Source: Bradyrhizobium sp. CCGB12
GTDB lineage: Bacteria; Pseudomonadota; Alphaproteobacteria; Rhizobiales; Xanthobacteraceae
NCBI RefSeq assembly: GCF_024199845.1
Contig: NZ_JANADO010000001.1
Span: 186,001-250,000, forward strand
Direction of reading: 5' to 3'
DNA: 64,000 nt
Under the pieces are notes generated by a model, which did not search any database, was not told where the DNA came from, and worked only from the letters and a program-made list of their open reading frames with translations. The translations under genes and the position numbers were made by a program. Of the stretch, positions 44,794 to 54,486 are shown one piece after another (the first letter of the stretch is position 1; the number at the start of each line of letters is the position of its first letter).

Positions 44794-46146
44794 CTACGAC
44801 AACCGCATATCCAGCAGCCGCCGGCCTTCGCCCTTCAGCAGCTTCTTCACGGCGCTCGACGCCACGACCTCGCCGTCATTGGCGTAGGCCTCGTGGTTCT
44901 TCTCGATGTCGTCGAGGCGGTAGAGGTAGTTGACCATCACGCCGGCCGACTCGCGCACGCCCTTGGACGAGAGATCGCCCAGCCAGTTGATGCGTTCCAG
45001 CCGCGCGCCGTTGCCGAGATGGAAGCGAGCGACCGAATCGATCAGCTTGCCCTTCGGCGTGCGGGCCCTCAGGAAATAGTGCGCCGCGAGCGGCTCGATC
45101 ACGCCGCGCAGCAGCGTGGTCGTCTCAGGGTTCTCGAACCATTTGGGATCGTCGAGGCGCTTCAGCGTCTCGCGATCCTCGTCCGAGAGCGGCAGCTCCT
45201 TGTCCTGCTTCACCCACTGCATGAAGCCGGGCACCGGCGACAGCGTCACGAAGGTATCGAGCTTCGGCGTCTCGCGGCGCAGCTCTTCCACGACCTGCTT
45301 GATCAGGAAGCTGCCGAAGGAGATGCCTCCCAGGCCGCGCTGGGTGTTGGAGATCGAATAGAACACGGCGGTGCGCGCGCGCTCGATCGGCAGATGCTGG
45401 CGATCGACGGCAAGCAGCGGCGCAATTGCGCCGGGGATTGTCTCGGTCAGCGCCACCTCGACGAAGATCAGGGGCTCGTCGACCATCGCAGGGTGGAAGA
45501 AGGCGTAGCAGCGGCGGTCGACCGGATCGATGCGGCGGCGCAGATCGTCCCAGTCAGAGATCTCGTGCACGGCTTCGTAACGGATGATCTTTTCGAGGAT
45601 GTTGGCCGGGGTCGACCAGTCGATCCTGCGCAGCACGAGAAACCCCCTGTTGAACCACGAAGAGAGCAGATGCGAGACGTCGCGATCGAGCGCGGCGAGA
45701 TCGGTGTGTCCGTTCATCAGGCCGAGCAGATCGGCGCGCATGCTGACGAGATCGCCGGTGCCGCCCGGCGCACGGTTGAGGCGGCGGATCAGCTCCTGCC
45801 GCCGCGGCTCGGACGCGAAATGCAGCGAGCTCGCGTCCTCGTCGGTGGGCCTGGCGCGCCATTTCTCGATCGCCTCGGCCAGACGCTCCCGATCGGGGCC
45901 GAAATCGCGCACCAATGCCTCGAAGAAAGCACGGCGCCCTGCCGCATCCAGATCCCTGTAGAGATCGAGCACCTCGCGCGCCATCGCGGTGCCTGAGGCT
46001 TCACCCCGGCCCGACAGCAGCGCGCCGCAGAGCGCGATCAGCCCCTCGGCGTCTTGCTTGGTGTCCAGGCCGTCGCTGCGGCGAAGCAGGGTGCGGCCGC
46101 GCTCGGAGATGGTGGCGAGCAGGTCGGAGAAGAAGGCGTTGGCCAT
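44794..46146 (-). CDS. malonyl-CoA decarboxylase
   Basis: A 450-residue enzyme converting malonyl-CoA to acetyl-CoA and CO2. It has the helical N-terminal domain and the GNAT-like catalytic domain, with FVTLSPVPGFMQW (catalytic Ser region) and VARFHLGNGARLERINWLGD (catalytic His region) and the C-terminal GVMVNYLYRLDDIEKNHE. Comparable to MatA of rhizobia, but no malonyl-CoA synthetase (matB) or transporter (matC) is adjacent, so it may serve malonyl-CoA turnover. Full length, no targeting signal. Confidence 0.92.
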   Translation of the reverse strand: MANAFFSDLLATISERGRTLLRRSDGLDTKQDAEGLIALCGALLSGRGEASGTAMAREVLDLYRDLDAAGRRAFFEALVRDFGPDRERLAEAIEKWRARPTDEDASSLHFASEPRRQELIRRLNRAPGGTGDLVSMRADLLGLMNGHTDLAALDRDVSHLLSSWFNRGFLVLRRIDWSTPANILEKIIRYEAVHEISDWDDLRRRIDPVDRRCYAFFHPAMVDEPLIFVEVALTETIPGAIAPLLAVDRQHLPIERARTAVFYSISNTQRGLGGISFGSFLIKQVVEELRRETPKLDTFVTLSPVPGFMQWVKQDKELPLSDEDRETLKRLDDPKWFENPETTTLLRGVIEPLAAHYFLRARTPKGKLIDSVARFHLGNGARLERINWLGDLSSKGVRESAGVMVNYLYRLDDIEKNHEAYANDGEVVASSAVKKLLKGEGRRLLDMRLS

Positions 46147-46327
46147 CTGGGCTTTCGTATCAGGTTTGTGCGGTGCGGAAGCTTACACGGGATTTAGGCG
46201 GAAGCCGATCACAATCAAGCAGGGGAATGCGGCATCTTTAGTTGGACCGTGCGTTTCGGGACGGCTGTCACGTGGGACGGGGCAGGGCATCCAGTGGCAT
46301 TTGGAGAGCAGACGGCGCCTCATACTC

Positions 46328-46414
46328 CGTCATTGCGAGCGCAGCGAAGCAATCCAGAGTCCCTCCGCGGTGGCAGTCTGGATTGCTTCGTCGCAAGGGC
46401 TCCTCGCAATGACG
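46328..46414. repeat. CGTCATTGCGAG palindromic repeat
   Basis: An 87-bp copy between the malonyl-CoA decarboxylase promoter side and the 3' end of the AraC gene. The rest of the 300-bp gap shows no gene. Confidence 0.85.
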
Positions 46415-46448
46415 TAGAGAGAGAAGCGCTCGCAATGACAGGTTGAGG

Positions 46449-47273
46449 CTACCCCTTCCCCGCAAACTCCGTCGGCGTCCGCCCCGTCACCTGCCGGAAC
46501 GCAGCCGAGAACGCCGGCACGCTGGCATAACCCAGCTGTGTCGCCAGCTGCTTCACCGAAACGCCGGCATCCGTCGATAGCCGCTGGATTGCGGATGCGA
46601 TGCGGGCGCGCTGGCACCAGCTCTTGAAGCTCAGCTGCGTCTCCGTGGAGAACAGCCGCGACAGTGTGCGCGCGGAGGTTCCGACCGCGCGCGCCAGCGT
46701 GTCGATGTCGTGGAGGCCAGTGGGATCGTCCAGCACGATCATCGCGGCGCGGCGGCAGCGCACCTCGCGCGGCAGCGGCACGAAGGTCGCGGAATCCTCG
46801 GCCTGGTGCAATTCCAGCATCACGAGACGCACTAGCAGCTCGGTCCGCTCCTCCGTATTGCGCGTGTCGAACAGCGCGAGGATCGCCTGATTGAGCAGCG
46901 GCGATACCCGCACCACGAATTCCCTGGTCAATCCCTCATAGCGCTTTTCGCGCTTCAGCCAGGGCAGGTCGAAATACAGCGTCCGCATCTCGATGTCGGC
47001 GAGGAGGTCGATGGCATGCTCGAGCCCAGCGGGCACCCAGACCGCGCGGTCCGGTGGCACCAGCCAGCGCCCCCCGGGCGTCGTCACCTGCATCGTGCCC
47101 TTGGCCGCATAGATCAGCTGCGACTCGCGGTGCAGGTGTGGATCGATCCGCATGCCCTTGGGGTAGTCGCGCGCGACCAGGTGCACGCCCGCGGTCGAGC
47201 GGTGGTTGCCCTGGACCTCCCGGAGGATTGGCGTTTCCAAATTTGGCGTTTCCAAGACAGTCATTGGCAGCAT
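46449..47273 (-). CDS. AraC family transcriptional regulator with cupin sensor
   Basis: A 274-residue regulator. Residues about 35-110 form a cupin sensor (PHLHRESQLIYAAKGTMQV, VPPDRAVWVPAG), and the C-terminal 100 residues hold two AraC helix-turn-helix units (ARAVGTSARTLSRLFS and VKQLATQLGYASVPAFSAAF). It lies divergent to the MFS gene, sharing a 52-bp gap, and so probably controls that transporter, as NimR-like regulators do. Confidence 0.9.
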   Translation of the reverse strand: MLPMTVLETPNLETPILREVQGNHRSTAGVHLVARDYPKGMRIDPHLHRESQLIYAAKGTMQVTTPGGRWLVPPDRAVWVPAGLEHAIDLLADIEMRTLYFDLPWLKREKRYEGLTREFVVRVSPLLNQAILALFDTRNTEERTELLVRLVMLELHQAEDSATFVPLPREVRCRRAAMIVLDDPTGLHDIDTLARAVGTSARTLSRLFSTETQLSFKSWCQRARIASAIQRLSTDAGVSVKQLATQLGYASVPAFSAAFRQVTGRTPTEFAGKG

Positions 47274-47325
47274 CCCGTCATGCCCACGACATATAACTCA
47301 TTTCGGAGCAGGAGAGGATTCCCGT

Positions 47326-48498
47326 ATGAACAGCCCCAGCCGGGTCATCAGTTTCGTCAATGCCGGCCATTTCATCGACCATTATGCGATGCTGATCTTT
47401 GCCGCCGCCGTCATCATCATGGGGCCGGCGCTCGGCATGGCCTATTCGGAACTCCTGCCCTATGCGACGCCGGGCTTCGTCGCCTTCGGCGCGGGCTCGC
47501 TGCTCACCGGCTGGCTGGGGGACCGCTGGAGCCGCCGCCACATGATGCTGATCTTCTTCGTCGGCATCGGCGCCTCCATGATCTCGGTCGGCTTCGTGCA
47601 GACCCCGGCGCAGCTCGGCGCGGCGTTGCTCGCGATCGGCATTTTCGCTTCCATCTACCACCCCGTCGGCACCGCGATGATCGTGTCCTATGCCGACAGG
47701 CTCGGCCGCGAGATGGGCATCAACGGCGTCTGGGGTAATCTCGGCGTCGCTTCGTCCGCGCTCGTCACCGGCGTGATCGGTCAGTATCTCGGCTGGCGCT
47801 TCGCCTTCATCATTCCCGGCATCGTCACCATCCTGATCGGCATCGCCTTTGCGATGATGGTCGTCCATGAGGACCGCAAGGGCTCGAAGCAGGCGGCGGC
47901 CCAGGCCCGCGTCGCCAAGCAGGACATGTGGCGCGTGGTGCTGTCGCTCCTGATCGTGGTGATCGCGATCTCGACGACCTTCAACGCGGTCACCGTCGCG
48001 CTGCCAAAGCTGTTCGCGGAGCGGCTCGCGGACCTGACCAAGAGCCCCGCGCTGTTAGGGGTCATCGCCGCCTGCGTCTACGTGTTCGGCGCGATGACGC
48101 AGTACACGATCGGACGGCTGCTCGACCGCTATTCGCTGAAGACGGTGGCGCTGCCGCTCTCCTTCATGCTGGCGCCGTTTCTCTATCTCGCCGCGAGCCT
48201 GAACAATCTGCCGTTGATCGTCGTGTCGATCGGCATCGTCATGGGCGCGTTCGGGCAGGTCACGGTCAACGACGCCATGGTCGGCAAATATACCAGCGAG
48301 GAATGGCGCTCGCGCGCCTATGCGGTGCGCTATTTCATCGGCTTCACCGCCGCGGGCGCTTCGGTCGGCCTGGTGGCCTGGCTCTACGAGCAGGGCGGCT
48401 TCGTCACCATGCTGCACGCCTTCGCCGCGCTCTGCCTGCTCGCGATCGCCGCCGCGATCATCCTGCCGCGCGAGATCCGGACGCCGCAGGCGGCGTGA
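47326..48498 (+). CDS. MFS transporter
   Basis: A 390-residue major facilitator with about 12 hydrophobic segments; the first is FVNAGHFIDHYAMLIFAAAV, and the loop between helices 2 and 3 contains GWLGDRWSRRHMM. A cytoplasmic linker (VVHEDRKGSKQAAAQA) lies near the middle. Substrate unknown; the FIDHY start resembles exporter-type MFS proteins. AGGAGAGG precedes the ATG. Probably controlled by the divergent AraC protein. Confidence 0.9.
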   Translation: MNSPSRVISFVNAGHFIDHYAMLIFAAAVIIMGPALGMAYSELLPYATPGFVAFGAGSLLTGWLGDRWSRRHMMLIFFVGIGASMISVGFVQTPAQLGAALLAIGIFASIYHPVGTAMIVSYADRLGREMGINGVWGNLGVASSALVTGVIGQYLGWRFAFIIPGIVTILIGIAFAMMVVHEDRKGSKQAAAQARVAKQDMWRVVLSLLIVVIAISTTFNAVTVALPKLFAERLADLTKSPALLGVIAACVYVFGAMTQYTIGRLLDRYSLKTVALPLSFMLAPFLYLAASLNNLPLIVVSIGIVMGAFGQVTVNDAMVGKYTSEEWRSRAYAVRYFIGFTAAGASVGLVAWLYEQGGFVTMLHAFAALCLLAIAAAIILPREIRTPQAA

Positions 48499-48510
48499 GG
48501 GCGTGCTCTC

Positions 48511-48642
48511 GTGTCCCGGACAAGCTGCAACGCGCGAGCGTTGCGGCGCAGAGCCGGGACCTAGAGGCCACGAATTCCGTCGAGACACGGGCCCCGGCTC
48601 AGCATCGCACCGTCAAAGAGACGCTGCGCTGCGTCCGGGGCA
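48511..48642. repeat. GTGTCCCGGAC intergenic repeat
   Basis: A 132-bp imperfect inverted repeat starting GTGTCCCGGACAAGCTGC and ending TGCGTCCGGGGCA, with AGAGCCGGGACC and GGCCCCGGCTC as inner arms. A second repeat family, distinct from the CGTCATTGCGAG element just downstream. Confidence 0.75.
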
Positions 48643-48675
48643 GGAGAGGGGAGCGAGGCGCGCAACTTTCTCCTT

Positions 48676-48794
48676 CGTCATTGCGAGGAGCCCTTGCGAC
48701 GAATCAATCCAGAATCTGCCCGCGGAGGGAGTCTAGGTTGCTTCCGCCATCGCCAAGGCTTCGGCCGGACAAGTCGCTGCGCTCGCAATGACTG
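48676..48794. repeat. CGTCATTGCGAG palindromic repeat (degenerate)
   Basis: A diverged 119-bp copy, CGTCATTGCGAGGAGCCC to GCTCGCAATGACTG, with an enlarged centre. It directly follows the repeat at 48511. The rest of the gap to 49050 shows no gene. Confidence 0.75.
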
Positions 48795-49050
48795 AGGAAG
48801 TCGCGGCACGTTACGCATGCCACCGATGATGCCATTCTGCCAGTGTTTTGCCCGACGGAGCAAGGCGTTTCGGTAAGGCCGAAATTTCTCGAGCCTTTTC
48901 AACGCCATCGCTACTGTGCATGGGGTTGTTTTTGCATTTTTCGCTTTTCAACCCACCGCGCGAGCCGGGAACTCCCTCCGCCTCCCGCGGGTTCTACCCC
49001 TGTCGTCCCCGGCACCTCGCCGGGGCAGATGAAGGGGAAAAGACACCTGC

Positions 49051-51318
49051 ATGCAATGGAGCCTGCTCCGACCGGTCGGCCTTGTCCCCGCGGCGCTTGT
49101 CCTCACCACCATTGCGGCCAGTGCCGACGCGGGCAAATCGGCCGGCCCGTCCGAATTCCTCCTGGTGGCGCAGATCGTCTTGCTGATCGCGGTCGGCCGC
49201 GGCCTCGGCGAGATCATGATGCGCATCGGCCAGCCGTCGGTGATCGGCGAACTGCTCGCCGGCATCATCCTGGGGCCGTCGCTGTTCGGCTGGATCTGGC
49301 CTGAGGCGCAGCACGCGATCTTCCCCAAGACGCCTGAACAGAAGGCGATGATCGACGGCATCGCCCAATTCGGCATTCTGCTCTTGTTGCTGCTGACCGG
49401 CATGGAGACCGACCTCAAGCTGGTCCGGAAGGTCGGCAGGGCCGCGATCGCGATCTCGATCGCGGGCATCCTCGTGCCTTTCGCCTGCGGCTTTGCGCTC
49501 GGCGAGTTCCTGCCGGATGCGCTGCTGCCCGACCCGAAAGCGCGCCTCACGGCCTCGCTGTTCATGGGCACTGCGTTGTCGATCTCCTCGGTGAAGATCG
49601 TCGCGGTCGTCGTGCGCGAGATGAATTTCATGCGTCGCAATGTCGGGCAGATCATCGTCGCGACCGCCGTCATCGACGACACCATTGGCTGGATCATCAT
49701 TGCCGTCATCTTCAGCCTGGCTTCGCAGGGTACGCTGGATATCGGCTCCGTGGCGAAGGCCGTGCTGGGGACGTTGGCTTTCCTCGCGGTCAGCTTCACC
49801 ATCGGCCGCCGCCTGGTGTTCCAGCTGATCCGTTGGGCCAACGACAATCTGGTCAGCGCGGCGGCCGTCATCACGGTGATCCTGCTGTTGATGAGCGTGA
49901 TGGCCATGATCACGCATCTGATCGGCGTTCACACCGTGCTCGGGGCCTTCGTCGCCGGCATCCTCGTCGGCGAATCTCCGATCCTGACGCGGCAGATCGA
50001 CGAGCGCCTGCGCGGGTTGATCTCGAGCTTCTTCATGCCGGTATTCTTCGGTCTCGCAGGACTCACCGCCGATCTCTCGGTGCTTCGCGATCCCAATCTC
50101 CTGATGCTCACCGGTCTGCTCGTCGTGATCGCCAGCGTCGGCAAGTTCGGCGGCGCGTTCGTCGGCGGCACCGTGGGTGGGCTGAATGCGAGGGAGTCGC
50201 TGGCGCTCGCCAGCGGCATGAACGCGCGCGGCTCGACCGAGGTCATCATCGCGACCATCGGCCTGTCGATCGGCGTGCTCAGCCAGAACCTGTTCACGAT
50301 GATCGTGACGATGGCGATCGTGACCACGATGGCGATGCCGCCGATGCTGCGCGCGGCGCTGGCAAAGCTGCCGATGAACGAGGAGGAGAAGGAGCGCCTG
50401 GAGCGTGAGGAATTCGAGAAGCGCGGCTTTGTCGCCAATCTCGAACGTCCGTTGCTGGCGGTGGACGAAAGCGTCAACGCCACCTTCGCCGCGCACGTCG
50501 CCGGCCTGATCGCCGGCATGCGCGGCCTGCCGATCACGGTGCTGCACATCGGCGAGCGCGCCCGGGAGCAGGACAAGGACCGCGACGAGGAGGGGAGCCA
50601 TGAAGCGGTGGTGAAGAAGGCGGCCGAAACCGTCTCCGCCACCGGGGACGGGGATGCCGGCAGCGTCGATGTCGTCACCCGGACCAGGCGCGCGGAGCTC
50701 GGCGAGACCATTGCCGACGAGGCGCGCAAGGGCTTCGATCTCCTCGTCGTCGGCATCGACAAGGTCGCTGCCGCCAAGGACCGTTTCGATCGCAGGATCG
50801 AGGACATCGCCGCGAAGTTCGAAGGGCCGCTCGCGATCGTGGCCGCCAAGGGCAAGCACCTGAAGCAGCCGATGCCGGACGCGCTCAACATCCTCGTTCC
50901 CGTATCCGGCAGCGCTGTTTCCAAGCGCGGCGCCGAGGTCGCGGTGGCGCTGGCGCAGGCCGGATCAGGCTCGCTCCGGGTGATCTATGTGGCGACGACG
51001 CGCGACAAGGGTGCGCAGCGCGGCACCTCTCGCGGACTGGGCCAGGAGACGGGCATCCTCAAAGACACCAGCGATCTCGCCGCCCGCTACGATGTCGACA
51101 TCACCACGACCTTGCGCGTGAACCGTGCGCCGGAGGCGGCGATCCTGCGCGAGATCGACACCACCGACATCGACCTCGTGGTCATGGGCGTCGACCGGAT
51201 CGAGGCCAATCATCTCTCCTTCGGCGGCGTCGCCGCCGCCGTGCTGAGGCAGTCGAAGGTCTCGGTGCTCCTGGTCTCGAGCGGCGAGGCCCGCCAGGCG
51301 CCCACGGAGAACACCTAA
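49051..51318 (+). CDS. CPA2-type cation/proton antiporter with C-terminal universal-stress-like domains
   Basis: A 755-residue membrane protein. After a cleavable-looking N-terminus (about 1-27) come about 12 membrane segments of the Na+/H+ exchanger fold, with GQPSVIGELLAGIILGP, the transport motif ATAVIDDTIGW (paired Asp) and ASGMNARGSTEVIIATIGL. From about residue 455 the protein is soluble and contains two regions that resemble universal stress protein folds (LLAVDESVNATFAAHV; LNILVPVSGSAVSKRG ... DLVVMGVDRIEANHLSFGG), probably cytoplasmic regulators. The stop overlaps that of the convergent RND gene. Confidence 0.88.
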   Translation: MQWSLLRPVGLVPAALVLTTIAASADAGKSAGPSEFLLVAQIVLLIAVGRGLGEIMMRIGQPSVIGELLAGIILGPSLFGWIWPEAQHAIFPKTPEQKAMIDGIAQFGILLLLLLTGMETDLKLVRKVGRAAIAISIAGILVPFACGFALGEFLPDALLPDPKARLTASLFMGTALSISSVKIVAVVVREMNFMRRNVGQIIVATAVIDDTIGWIIIAVIFSLASQGTLDIGSVAKAVLGTLAFLAVSFTIGRRLVFQLIRWANDNLVSAAAVITVILLLMSVMAMITHLIGVHTVLGAFVAGILVGESPILTRQIDERLRGLISSFFMPVFFGLAGLTADLSVLRDPNLLMLTGLLVVIASVGKFGGAFVGGTVGGLNARESLALASGMNARGSTEVIIATIGLSIGVLSQNLFTMIVTMAIVTTMAMPPMLRAALAKLPMNEEEKERLEREEFEKRGFVANLERPLLAVDESVNATFAAHVAGLIAGMRGLPITVLHIGERAREQDKDRDEEGSHEAVVKKAAETVSATGDGDAGSVDVVTRTRRAELGETIADEARKGFDLLVVGIDKVAAAKDRFDRRIEDIAAKFEGPLAIVAAKGKHLKQPMPDALNILVPVSGSAVSKRGAEVAVALAQAGSGSLRVIYVATTRDKGAQRGTSRGLGQETGILKDTSDLAARYDVDITTTLRVNRAPEAAILREIDTTDIDLVVMGVDRIEANHLSFGGVAAAVLRQSKVSVLLVSSGEARQAPTENT

Positions 51319-54300
51319 GGCTTCACCTCTGCCACCGCCTTGGCCTTCTGCGTCTTCTTCGACGCGCGCCAGTTCTCGAAACGCTGCACCACCACGAAGA
51401 AGGCCGGCACGAACAGCACCGCGAGGCAGGTCGAGGCCAGCATGCCCGAGAACACCGTGATGCCGATCGACTTGCGTGCGCTGGCGCCGGCGCCGGTGGC
51501 GAGCACCAGGGGCACCACGCCGAGGATGAAGGCGAACGACGTCATCAGAATCGGACGGAAGCGGGCGCGCGCTGCCTCAATGGCGGATTGCAGGATCGGC
51601 TTGCCGTCACGGACGTGCAGCTCGAGGCCGACCTCGACGATCAGGATGGCGTTCTTGGCCGACAGCGCGATCAGAAGGATCAGGCCGATCTGGCAATAGA
51701 GGTTGTTGTCGATCTTGAGGCCGGAGAGGATCAGCATTGGCCCGAGCAGCGACAGCGGCACCGCGAGGATCACCGAGATCGGCGCGTACCAGCTCTCATA
51801 CTGGCCGGCGAGCACGAGATAGACCAAGAGCATGGCAAGGCCGAACACCCAGTAGATCTGGTTGGAGACCGCCTTCTCCTGATAGGACATCGCGGTCCAT
51901 TCATAGCCGGTGCCGGGCGGCAGCGTCTTGTCGGCGATCTCTTCCATCAGCTTCAGCGACTGGCCCGATGAATAGCCCTGCGCCGGCAGGCCGATAATGG
52001 TCGAGGACGGATAGAGGTTGTAGAGGCTGATCAGCGACGGACCGGTGGCCGGCGTGATCTTGGCGACGGTGCCAATCGGGATCATGTCGCCGTTCGAGTT
52101 GCGCACCTGCATGTTGGCGATGTCGCGCTCGGTGACGCGGAAGGCGGGATCGGCCTGGGTGTAGACCTGGAATACGCGACCGAACTTGTTGAACTGGTTG
52201 ACGTAGGACGAGCCGAGATAGGTCGACAGCGCCGCGAACACCTGGTCGGTGGTGACGTGCAGGGTTTGGGTCTTGATGCGGTCGATCTCGACGTTGAATT
52301 GCGGCACCGACGAGCGGAACGAGGACTGCACGCGCTGGAGCGCGCTCTGGCTCTGGGCGTTGGAGACCATCGCTCCGGTGATCGCTTGCAGCTTGGCGAA
52401 ATCGCTGTTGCCGTCTCGGAGCTCGACCTGCATCGAGAAGCCGGCGGCGTTGCCGATGCCCTGGATCGGCGGCGGCGGTAGCACGATGGTGCGGGCTTCC
52501 ATGATGGTCGCGAGCTTGTCGTTCAGCCCAAAGACCAGCGAGCGCAAATCCTCGCCGGGCCCTTTGCGCGCGTCCCAGTCCTTCAGGATGATGTAGGCGA
52601 CGCCGGCATTGGCGAGGCTGGCGCTGCTGTCGAGTGCGGAGATGCCGGCAATGGTGATGACCTGCTGGACGCCGGGCGTCTCCTTGATGATCTCGCTCGC
52701 CCTGTCGAGCACCGTCTGGGTCCGCTCCAGCGAGGCGCCGTCGGGCAGCTGAATGGCCCCGATCAGATAGCCCTGGTCCTCGATCGGCAGGAAGCCGGTC
52801 GGCACCCGCGACAGGCCGTAGCTGCCGATCCCGATCAGCACCAGCGCGAACGCGACCGAGGCCGTCGCGTGTCTCACGAGGAAGGTGATCAGCCGCGTGT
52901 AACCGCGCTCGATCCGGTTATAGACCGCGTTGAAGCCGCGGTAGAAGAAATTGCGCTGCTCCGGCGGCACCGTCGGCCGCAGCCAGAGCGCGCATTGCGT
53001 CGGCTTCAGCGTCGCGGCGTTGATGGCGGACAGCAGCGCGGTCGCGGCGATCACCAGCGCGAATTGCGAATAGATGCGCCCCGTGAGCCCCGCAAGGAAG
53101 GAGGCCGGCAAGAACACCGAGATCAGCACCAGCGTGATGCCGACGATCGGCGCGAACAACTGGTCCATCGCCCTGATCGCGGCGTCGTGGCCGTTCATGC
53201 CCTGCTCGATGTTGTGGGCGGCGCCTTCCACCACGACGATGGCGTCGTCGACGACGATGCCGATCGCGAGCACGATCGCAAACAGCGTCGACATGTTGAT
53301 GGTGAAGCCGAGCGCCGCCATCGCCGCGAAGGCGCCGATGATGGTCACGGGCACTGTCGTGGCCGGCACCAGCATCGCGCGCCAATCCTGGAGGAACACC
53401 AGGATCACGACCAGCACCAGAAGGCCGGCCTCGATCAGCGTCATGTAGACCTCGTGCACCGAGGCCTCCACGAACTTGGTGGTGTCGAACGGCGTGTCGT
53501 ACTTGATGCCTTCCGGGAAGCGCTTGGCGAGCTCCACCATCTTCTTTTCGACGGCCTGCTCGACCTGGAGCGCGTTGGCGCCGGGCGACTGGAATACGCC
53601 GATGCCGGTGGCGGGCTGCTTGTTCAGCGAGAAGATCTGGCTGTAGGTCTGCGCACCCAATTCGACCCAGCCGACGTCGCGCACGCGCGTGACGTCCCCG
53701 CTGGTTCCGGTCTTGACGATGATGTTCTCGAACTGGGTGGTGTCGTCGAGCCTTCCGTTGACGTTGAGCGTGTATTGGAACGCCTGTCCCGGCGGCGTCG
53801 GGGGGGCGCCGACCTGGCCGGCCGAGACCTGCTGGCTCTGCTGCTGGATCGCGTTGATGACGTCCTGCGGCATCAGGCCCCGGGCTTGCAGCTTGTTTGG
53901 ATCGAGCCAGACCCGCATCGAATACTGGCCGGCGCCGAACACGGTGACGTTGCCGACGCCGGGCAGGCGCGAGAGCTCGTCGCGGATGTTGATGGTGGCG
54001 TAGTTGCTCAAAAACAGGCTGTCATATTTCGCGTCCGGCGAGGTCAGCGTCACGAACAGCAGGATCGAGGTCGACTTCTTCTGGACGGTGACGCCCTGGT
54101 TCTGCACCGAGGCCGGCAGTTGCGACAGCGCGCTGGAGACGCGGTTCTGCACCAGCACCTGCGCGAAGTTGAGGTCGGTGCCGATCTTGAAGGTCACGGT
54201 CAGCGTGTAGGTGCCGTCCGAGGCGCTGTAGGACTGCATGTAGAGCATGTCCTCGACGCCGTTGACCTGCTGCTCGATCGGCAGCGCCACGGTGTCGATC

Positions 54301-54473
54301 ACGGTCTTGGCGCTGGCGCCGGGATAGCGCGTGGTGACCTGCACGGTCGGCGGTACCACATCGGGGTATTGCGCGACCGCCAGATTGAACAGTGCGACGC
54401 CGCCGATCAGGATCATCAAGAGCGCGATGACGTTCGAGAGGACCGGCCGCTCGATGAAGAATTTTGAGATCAT
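51315..54473 (-). CDS. RND multidrug efflux transporter (HAE1, AcrB-like)
   Basis: A 1052-residue inner-membrane RND pump. The N-terminus MISKFFIERPVLSNVIALLM, the proton-relay Asp pair in AIGIVVDDAIVVVEGA, and ILIVEVGLELHVRDGKP in the second half are typical of HAE1 pumps, as is the length. It starts 13 bp after the adaptor gene. No outer-membrane factor gene is in the window, so it must use one encoded elsewhere. Confidence 0.94.
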   Translation of the reverse strand: MISKFFIERPVLSNVIALLMILIGGVALFNLAVAQYPDVVPPTVQVTTRYPGASAKTVIDTVALPIEQQVNGVEDMLYMQSYSASDGTYTLTVTFKIGTDLNFAQVLVQNRVSSALSQLPASVQNQGVTVQKKSTSILLFVTLTSPDAKYDSLFLSNYATINIRDELSRLPGVGNVTVFGAGQYSMRVWLDPNKLQARGLMPQDVINAIQQQSQQVSAGQVGAPPTPPGQAFQYTLNVNGRLDDTTQFENIIVKTGTSGDVTRVRDVGWVELGAQTYSQIFSLNKQPATGIGVFQSPGANALQVEQAVEKKMVELAKRFPEGIKYDTPFDTTKFVEASVHEVYMTLIEAGLLVLVVILVFLQDWRAMLVPATTVPVTIIGAFAAMAALGFTINMSTLFAIVLAIGIVVDDAIVVVEGAAHNIEQGMNGHDAAIRAMDQLFAPIVGITLVLISVFLPASFLAGLTGRIYSQFALVIAATALLSAINAATLKPTQCALWLRPTVPPEQRNFFYRGFNAVYNRIERGYTRLITFLVRHATASVAFALVLIGIGSYGLSRVPTGFLPIEDQGYLIGAIQLPDGASLERTQTVLDRASEIIKETPGVQQVITIAGISALDSSASLANAGVAYIILKDWDARKGPGEDLRSLVFGLNDKLATIMEARTIVLPPPPIQGIGNAAGFSMQVELRDGNSDFAKLQAITGAMVSNAQSQSALQRVQSSFRSSVPQFNVEIDRIKTQTLHVTTDQVFAALSTYLGSSYVNQFNKFGRVFQVYTQADPAFRVTERDIANMQVRNSNGDMIPIGTVAKITPATGPSLISLYNLYPSSTIIGLPAQGYSSGQSLKLMEEIADKTLPPGTGYEWTAMSYQEKAVSNQIYWVFGLAMLLVYLVLAGQYESWYAPISVILAVPLSLLGPMLILSGLKIDNNLYCQIGLILLIALSAKNAILIVEVGLELHVRDGKPILQSAIEAARARFRPILMTSFAFILGVVPLVLATGAGASARKSIGITVFSGMLASTCLAVLFVPAFFVVVQRFENWRASKKTQKAKAVAEVKP

Positions 54474-54486
54474 GGCTGGCAGCCCC

